From positions 8,509,562 to 8,573,561 of the forward strand of contig NC_134367.1 in the NCBI RefSeq assembly GCF_035582795.1: 64,000 bases of DNA. Reading direction: 5' to 3'. Source of the stretch: Mycteria americana (lineage: Eukaryota > Chordata > Aves > Ciconiiformes > Ciconiidae). Below, in pieces: positions 40,401 to 49,400 of the stretch. Below the pieces are notes generated by a model. It was not told where the DNA came from. It made no database searches and saw only the letters and a list, made by a program, of their open reading frames with translations. Made by a program: the position numbers and the translations under genes. Position 1 is the stretch's first letter. Each line of letters opens with the position of its first letter.

Positions 40401-43400
40401 TAACCCTCTTAGTATTCTTCACCCCTTCCATCTTTTTTCCACGTTTCCTTTCCTTATTAATGTCAGTGAGTTTTCAGAGCCTTGCTGAAGTTGCTGAATA
40501 TCTTATTGTCTACTATTATCTCCTTTGACAAAACATTTGACCAAGTTTGTGTATTTCAAGTCAATGTCTGCTTATGCCTTTTAAACACATTACATAAAAG
40601 AGATCAGTAGTGATTGATGACTTCTTATTATATTGAGTACAGCATTAAGCTATAATTAAATGTTCACCTTCTTTACTAATGTTCTTGCTTTGCTGGCAAG
40701 CTTTTCTGACTGAGCCAATTCCATTGCTTCACTCTAGATACTTAAGAAGTCCAAATAATTTCAAAATACTGAAGTATTTTTAAGCTAATGGAAGACCCAT
40801 TTGTTGCTTTGTATAAATATGTTCTGACCTCCAAAGTGTAGGAACAAAATTCCAATGAAAAAAATTACCATTACCAAAAAACCAGACAAAATCCTTCTGG
40901 AAAGAAAGCAGCTATTTGATGAACGCATATTAAAGGCCGGGTTAGATAAACACTTTTCCTGTTAGAAATGCAAGTTGTACAGTAGTTGGTTTACAGTGCA
41001 AAGGGCTGATAAATTCATGCTTGTGCTAGGATGGGAGTTATTCTAACATCGATTTAACACTAACGCTAAACACATGTATTTCCAGTATTTTCAGGGAACT
41101 GGAAAAAAAAAAGGCATCAGAATACATCTAATGGCATTTGTATAAAAATGTCATTACTTTCTTTTTGAATAACTTTGTTACTCAGTTAATTCAGTGCTCA
41201 TTAAAAAGGACTCCATTTACCTGGCCACAAACCAAATCCTGAAAAGAGAAAGAGCCGCAAGCTCCTCCCCCATGGGGCTCATGACGAAAAGCTTAACTTC
41301 GACCTGAAGGCCCTGTTCCTGCTGGGGCCAAGAGCAGCTGATCTCAGCCTTCTTCCAACATGTACTTGCCTTCTATTGTTTGTCAGATATAAGCTGCCCA
41401 CGGACAAGTTTCTGTAGCCCTAAAACCAGATGACAGCAAGACAACCACCAGCTAAAAAACTGGGCTTATTTTCCATGAAAATTCAACTTCTTTGCTCAGG
41501 ATACTACATTTACTCTTAGATTTTTGTTGTAAATCAAATTTGGGGGTTATATTAATTCAAAATTCATAATTAATTCAAAATATTTTACAATACATCCTTA
41601 TAATGCCTGAGATAGAGCAGTGATGAAAGATTCCCTATTGCACAAACTACTCAGTCTCCCCTTGACTTCCAAAATATAAAAACCCCAACAAAGAAATGCC
41701 CTGTGGCATAGACAAGCTTGGCTTCCTCTAACATGGACCAATCCTTTCCAATTTTCTTGCTTCACACCTGTCAATCTCCTTCCTATATGAGTAACATTCA
41801 TTCTTTTAACCTCTCCTTATAGCACACGGACAGCACGTGTACTAGCTAGAGCGCACATAAGGGATAAGTATGTCACAGTGAAATATCACACTGTGATATT
41901 TTAGAAATGCTGATCAAAATCTTAAAGCATCTCATTCATTATAAAAGTAATCGTGATTTTTTAATTAAGTATTGTGATTACAGGGATGTAAGAGAAGCAG
42001 GACCAGAATGACTGCTGTAAGGAAGAATGTAACGGAGTGTCAGGGCAGTGCTGGTTGCTGAGCCCTTCAGTGCCATGGTGTCACATCTGTTCCACACGCA
42101 TGCACACATCCTTTACTGAATTGAAAGGCCTACAGAATTAAAGTTAACAAAGCTCCTGAAAGGCTGATGTGAGAAGTGAAGGCACACTAGGACACAAGTA
42201 GAAAAGAGTTCCAACTTTGTGGAGGAGTGAAGCCAAACTAAAGGAATCTAGACGAAGATGAAAATTCAACCACAGATTCAAGAAAGTTTTAGATCCGAGC
42301 TTCCAGTTTTGTTAACAACGCAGTGTCTTGGCTTTATTTGTTTGTGTCTCCAGTGGTAGAAAATCTCTTCTATGTTTTCATGGGTGAACAAGTTAAAGGG
42401 AAATAGATGACAGGACAATTTTTCTTTTTGATTTTATACATGTAGAATGAATACAATCACTGTTGTCTGGGAAACAGGCAAAGAAAAATGAGTCTAATTC
42501 AATAAGGTGACTGTATGATCACAGCACACACACATACATACAATATTCATATATATATATGCAAATATATGTACACATTTATGCTTACCAAGGCATGAGC
42601 CGGCCAATTTTTGTCCATCTACTTTTGCTAATAAAAAACCCAGCAACAGGATCAGTAACTGCACCTGAGGCTTTGCCAATGAACAGCACCAAAGAGGCAT
42701 GAAACGGAGTAATCTGAAAGTACAGACAGAATACTGTAAACAAGAGCCATTGTTTCACAATACAATGAAACAGCATAAAGCAACTTCCCAGAAAAAAAAC
42801 TCAGTGTTTTAAAGAATAATGCTAGTTCATTTACAAAACGTCTGCTGCTGTCATAGAAATTACTATTGGTTACCCATAGCAAACAAATGAGACATTGAGA
42901 CAGGCACCATGCAAGAAGGGATTAGAGGGGAAAAGTGCAAGGAAGGATAGATTATGAATGTGTTTAGAACTAGGAAAATGAGTCAGATAGTCAAATAGTA
43001 GACTAAAGTCCTTGTTTTAGTCATAAAACCTGTCAGAGTCCCTCTGTAATTATCCTCTCACTTTGTTCCCCACACAGCCCCATTTCCCCATATCTTTATC
43101 TTGACCTGATCTGGAAAAAAGTAGAGGGAAATGTTTATATGCATTCATGTTTTTTCATCTCCTGCGATTACCAACAAGACTGCCAACTGGTGGCATGTGG
43201 CTGTGGAAGAGGTTGTAGCATAGCAGATTTTATCCACTCAGAACTGAACTGTGACAACTGAACTGCATAAGGCACATCTGTCCAAATCAAAGTTGCCAGC
43301 ACACGTCCAACAAATCTCACTTGAAAAATGTTCACAGATTATGTAAGAATAAAATGGCCAAGTAGAAAAACCTTTGAAGTTAACCCAGGAGGACCATACT

Positions 43401-46400
43401 TAAGTGCCTATATAGAATTACAGTTTATCCCAAGCAATGTAGTTATTTTTCACATATATCTGTGGAGAGCTTAGGAATTCTTATCACACAATGATTAAAA
43501 AAGGTGGGGGGAAGAAAGAGAGAGCGAGAGACTGCTGAAATAGCCTATGGGGCTTAAACAGCAACTGCAGACAAAACCCCTTCACCTATATGCTGCTTCA
43601 CGCTATCAAGTGCTCCAACCCAGCGGGAAGCCTGGCGAAGGCAGCTGATACAACACCAAGCTTGAGCTAGTATCCCCTGCTTTTCTGCAGAGCTTATTGC
43701 CTCCTAGGCAGCATCACATGGCTTCCAGCTGGTGCAGGTCCCCTGCCTGCAGAGTTTGCTGTAGGTATTCCCTCAGAAGTGAAAGAAAGAAGCAATAATC
43801 TCTGAGATGTCCTGGATGACCTTTGTAAAAGGCAGATGCTATGCACTTCTGTAGTCACATGTGTTAAATTTTAGCCCAAATTAGGTGAAATTGCAGGGGC
43901 AGCCAATCTTCCAGACACTACCAGCTGCAAGACACTTACTCCACCCTAGAAAGCTTATGAACAGGGAAGGATTGGGAATGGTAGTCTCCAGCAGGTAACG
44001 ACAGTGGCTCTCCAAGCGTCCTATTGCTGCACTGTAGGACAAGGCTGGGATGAGCATTGGGCTGTGTCCCACAGCAGTTTGATGATGTTCACCTCACCCA
44101 CCTTCGCTGACTTGTACCCTCCCACAGCTAGGGTGGCAAGAAACCCACCAGCCCTGAGGAAGACTTGCCATTGGGGCTGCACTGGAACTGCTCACAAGTC
44201 ACTACTGCTTCTCAGGAGACAGGTCAGCGAAAACAAGAACAAAACAGCAGTCAGAAAGATACAGGGGTTGAAATACCACAGTGATGAGGGACACAGAGAG
44301 AGAAAATTTCAAATTAGGTGGGTTTTGCATTGGTATTTTGTTCAGATAATGTGAATAGACAGAAAGGAAGTGGTTACTACATAAACAGAAGTGGAAGAAA
44401 GCCTTGAGGAAAATTAAAACCTCTCATATGTTAGGAGTGGAGTCTGCATAGTCATCCTGTCTTCATCATCGGTAGGGGCTTATACATCCCTTGGCTGCAT
44501 TTTCTTAACTCCTCAATCTAGACAGTGTCTGTCAGCACCAAAGCCAGAAACTTCTCAGTGTCAATAAAATACAAGATAAAATACACTAAATTCACCCATC
44601 TCAAAAGGAATAAAGATCAGCAACCTATTATCAGAGGTTTTGGTATTTTCTAGTAATTTGTGGTGGTTTGGAATTACATTTATATGTCTGTAGGTTATAC
44701 AGGTAATTTAGGTGGAATATGGAATTCAAAAGGAAAAACTATAAGCTACAAAAAGTGAATACAAATGTAATTTTCTCAGAAAGGATCCAGATTATGTAAG
44801 AAAGATTACACCTAGTGAGTTTCCCAATCTCTCAAAGAGCTAGAACAGTTCTGCCCTCTAAGTGGGCAAGAATTAAATCCAGGTAGTGACTATAAAATTA
44901 CATGCTCTCCCCTGAAAATGTGTGGAAAAAACCACAGGATTTCAGAGCTGTTTATCAGGCCTTGAAATAAATCCTGTCCCTGCAGGATTACTTCAGAGAA
45001 CAAACTAAACCATCAAGGAACAAATAATTAAGGCCCTTAATGAAGTAGTAAGTGTGTCATTACAAACATTAAGCAAAATTATTGGGTTTCAGTAGGTGCT
45101 TGTTAACAAAATAATTATTATTATGTCATTTATTTAGGTAGTGCCCAAAGATGCAGGAATGGGACCCCAGCTTTCTGGACACTGTACACAAACAGATAAA
45201 GAAATAAACAGTCCCTAGCTTCAAGAATTTTCAATTTCTGTGATAAGCAGAGGGTCAGGAAATTGCCATATTTATAAGCACCCTGGGAAACTTGTATTAC
45301 TGTCTTTCTCATTCAGTTCATGCTTCATCATCTCCAATGGCTTGTATTGCCATCCTTGATGTAAGTGTGAAACAACTGTAGTCAGAGCTGCATCCACCTC
45401 CCTGCTGCATCTCCAAGTTACCTGTTCCACCTCCAACTCCTCAGACTCCACACCATCCACTTGCCACCTTTGACACTGCTGTCCAGAACTGGCCCCTTTT
45501 CTAGATCTTCTGACTTTGACCTCAACAAGACACTCAAGACCTCAGTTTTACATGCCAGTCTTATTGTGTTGCCAATTTTATCAAGTAAATCACACCTCAG
45601 CTTCTGATATCAGACTTTTACAGGAAAACCATAAACCCAATCTTTTGGACACCTCCACTCCCCCAGTCATGATATCCTGTCTTTCTACATCTTAAACAGC
45701 AAATGGGTAACAATATCTCATCCAGAATCTCCTGTTCTTTCCAGCAAATAAAAAGTCATCAATGCTGAAAGCCACTTATGTAAGCTCTTCTCACAGTGCC
45801 TGCAATTTGGCCTCATCTCCCTAAAATCCTTTTTTCTATGCTATAATACTTGATCTGTCCCACCTACTTACCATACAGACATACAAAACAACCCAAAACA
45901 GTAAAAAATGCTTATGGATTGATTTTCTTTGTTTCTCTGCTGTCCTGAAATCTAGCTGGAGCAGCTGAAAGTCAGATGAATGGGATGACTCCTACTGTTT
46001 GTTTTACCAGGTCTGCTTCTGCACCAGAAAGCCACAGACTGGAAGCAAAGAACCTTCAGGAAGGATAACTCAGCTTTCTTTGCAAAGAAACTATCCTAGA
46101 CAAACCAAATAAAATTTATGTGGAATTATGTTGACTACTGGATGCAACTGCACTGATTTTTAACTAAACCAAATGAACAAAACTTCACAACCTCAACACG
46201 GTCCTATTAATGTTTCGAATGTCTCATAACTTACACTCTGACTCTTGACACAGAGAACTGCTTTTTCTTGTGTCTGCAAGTGTGTGAGCTCTATAGTGCC
46301 TAAAGCTCTACTAATGATCCCAAACTAAAAGCAAACAATGGCCACTTCAAGACAGAAAGAAAACTAGTGGGGGAAAAAAAAAAAAAGCTCTGGAGAAGTT

Positions 46401-49400
46401 TCTACAGTTTCCAGGATGCTGAACAGCTAGAGGCAACGATAACAAGACAATTTAAAAGCTTTATTAGCTAATTCACCTTTTAGTATTCCAGGGACATTTT
46501 TGACAACATCAGAGTTGAGGTAAGTCTACACTCTGTAACGTTTTCTTGTACTACTTACATGGGCTATATCTAGCAGGTAGATCTGCAGGAAGAAAGCAGC
46601 AGCACTCCCTGCCACTTGATTTGGGGCACCTCCTATGGCATAGCATATTTTGCTGCAAATTGAGAGCCTGTATTCCTGTTCAGGATGAAGCAGAACAAAT
46701 GATGAGAAAAACAAGGTACACGAGTTAAAAGCTACGGAATTCATAAGGTTAAAGTCCAAGGTTAACATCAGATTCAGGTATTCGCTTCACAGCTATTCCA
46801 CTAATAAATCCATATGCCCTCAACCCCTATCATCAACAGGCATTTGGATGCTCATTGCTTTGATTTTTAATGGTTTTGTTCCTTATTTCAGCCCCTAAAA
46901 ACAGATTACAGTGTTCCTACAAGGGAATCTAGGCTTACCTACCTGCTTCCCGCAAGCTATTAAAAAGGAACAAGTCTACAAACAGGCAAAAAGCAGCAAA
47001 GAAGCGCACATACTGTTACACTATTTTCTGAGCTTAGTTTTGTCTTTGAATGTTTAATTCAGATTTTTGTAAAGGTTGAAAACTTTTTTACTTTTTTAAA
47101 AAATAATTTATTATATTAATCTTTCAGACCATAATAATTGATATAAACTCTCATACCATAGCAATTAGACAACATTCATAGAAGGAAAGTTCCACAGTCA
47201 AATGCAGACCGAATAGAGCTCAAACATTTGTGCTTCGTTCCTTCCTTACTTTGTCACAAAATGCTGGTGTGACACTGGCAAAGTAACTTGACTTTGTACA
47301 TCTTCCTTCTGACTTGACTTTTCTATATCTTTTGTGAAAGTTGGCATAATAGGGAAAGTGATTTTGGGGCCCAAGTCCTCTTTAGGAAGGACTCCTAAGT
47401 CACTCTAGGTGTGTTTAAAAAATTTTGCAAACCTGTGCTCTCTCATTTGCCCTTTCATGTTTGAAAAGTACTGTAAGCATCCAAGAACATTCTCTAATAG
47501 AATTGCCAAATAAGAGTAAGATAAAAGCTGAAAATAAGGATTCATAACAGCAATTAAAAGACAAAAAATGCACAGAGTCTAATAGAAATTCTAATGAAGA
47601 ACACTATGTTTTCCAATAGTAGAAGTTCCAGAACACTAGAAAGCCTTTAAAAAAAATCTTAAGACTTAATTTGATGCCATAAAATTCAAAATACAGGAAG
47701 AAAATGACTCTTCATTAATCTTGTATTCCTTTCAAAGGGACAACATATCCCACCTAAATTTAGGCTTTTAGGCTTTCAATCCCTCTCTGAAGATTGCTGT
47801 CAGCAGGAACCAGAAAACAGGAAGAGGAGCAGCAATATTAATCCTGGGTCTGCCCTCTCTCTGAACTGACTACACAAGCCCTTAATTCTCACATTAGATC
47901 AGGATAAAAATAGAGATATGGTAATGAGATCCACCACAATGATAATATTCTGATACATTACCTAATTTCTGCACAGTTTTAAATTTACTAAGTACCATCA
48001 TCTTTACTACCTAACAGAGTTTTGATAAGTTTTAGACTTCTAGACAGAGCCTTTCATCATCTAATCATTTTCTTTTGAGCTGTTTTATCTGAGTGGACAT
48101 GAACAAGCAAGCATGAGTACCAAGACTCTTTCCTTTTTGTTTTTCCACAGAGAAAGACAGGGTGGCATCCTGTTACTACACCCAAGTAAAGTAGACAGTG
48201 TCAGGGCACGAGCTGCAAAATGGTATTGCCACAGCAAACCTCACTTGTACTCCATATTGGCAATTTTCTTCTTTCCAGGGGAAAAAAAAAAAAAAAAAAA
48301 AGAGTGGTAAACAGTCACAAGACACACTTCATCAGAACAATATACTATTTAATTCGATAAGAGATTTTAAACACAAAAAACAGACTTATACATATTTCCT
48401 GTACAAAGTAACTCTCCATTTTTCATACATAAGTCCTATTAAAGGTGAGCTTTACTAGACTTGTGGGGTCTATAGAATCTTGTTCGCTTGGCTCACAACA
48501 CAGTCCTCTTGAGCTTTGCTTCGGGGGCTGTGTACTTTTAAACTTTATCACAGTTTTATTTTTTAATCATTCCCTTCTCCTAGCCTCACCTCCCTCCTCC
48601 CAGAAATTAAATTACTTTAAAAGTTTATTTTCCTTTGATACCTTCCCTTCTGATCTCCAAGCATTGGCAAGATGACTTCCAGCTGAAATCAAGAGACATA
48701 AACCACTGCTATGTATCCCATTCCACCCCCAAAACAAGCTGAGAAAAACTTTTAGATCCATAATGTTGCTTTCCCGTTTATTTTCTTGAGGAGCTGTCAT
48801 AGAATCACTGAATGGTTTGGGTTGGAAGGGACCTTTAAAGATCACGTAGTCCAACCCCCCTGCCATGGGCAGAGACATCTTCCACTAGATCAGGTTGCTC
48901 AGAGCCCCATCCAACCTGACCTTCAATGCCTCCAGGGATGGGACATCCACAACTTCTCTGGCGTTGCACCATCCTCATTGTAAAAATTTCTTCCTATGTC
49001 CCTCTTTCAGTTTAAAACCATTGCCCCTTGTCCTTTCAATAGCTAAGGCCATGATAACACAGAAAAAGTAAATGTCTCTATATAATGTACTTGATTCCAA
49101 AATACTTTTATAACACAAAGAATGTTAAGTTCTTAAGAATTAGTCTAATTAAAGTTGTGGTACAGGAAACAGTCAACCAAGATCTAAACTTACAGGCTGT
49201 AGGCAGTACTCCTGTCTTTACATCAGTTTCATGGTTAGAAAATTTACAGTCTTAATACATTTTTTTAAAAAGTCTCACTCTGATTCCACACACCCCCAGG
49301 ATGCTGCTCAGCTACTTTCTGAACCACACTCCCAGATCACCTTGAAGCAAAGTTAATACTTTGGTCACAGCAGTAGTTTTCACTAAATTTTGTTTATGAA

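Noticed and set aside
48282-48301. A(20) run as the tail of a processed pseudogene
   Set aside because: No coding or known RNA sequence is recognisable upstream and no flanking duplication is visible.
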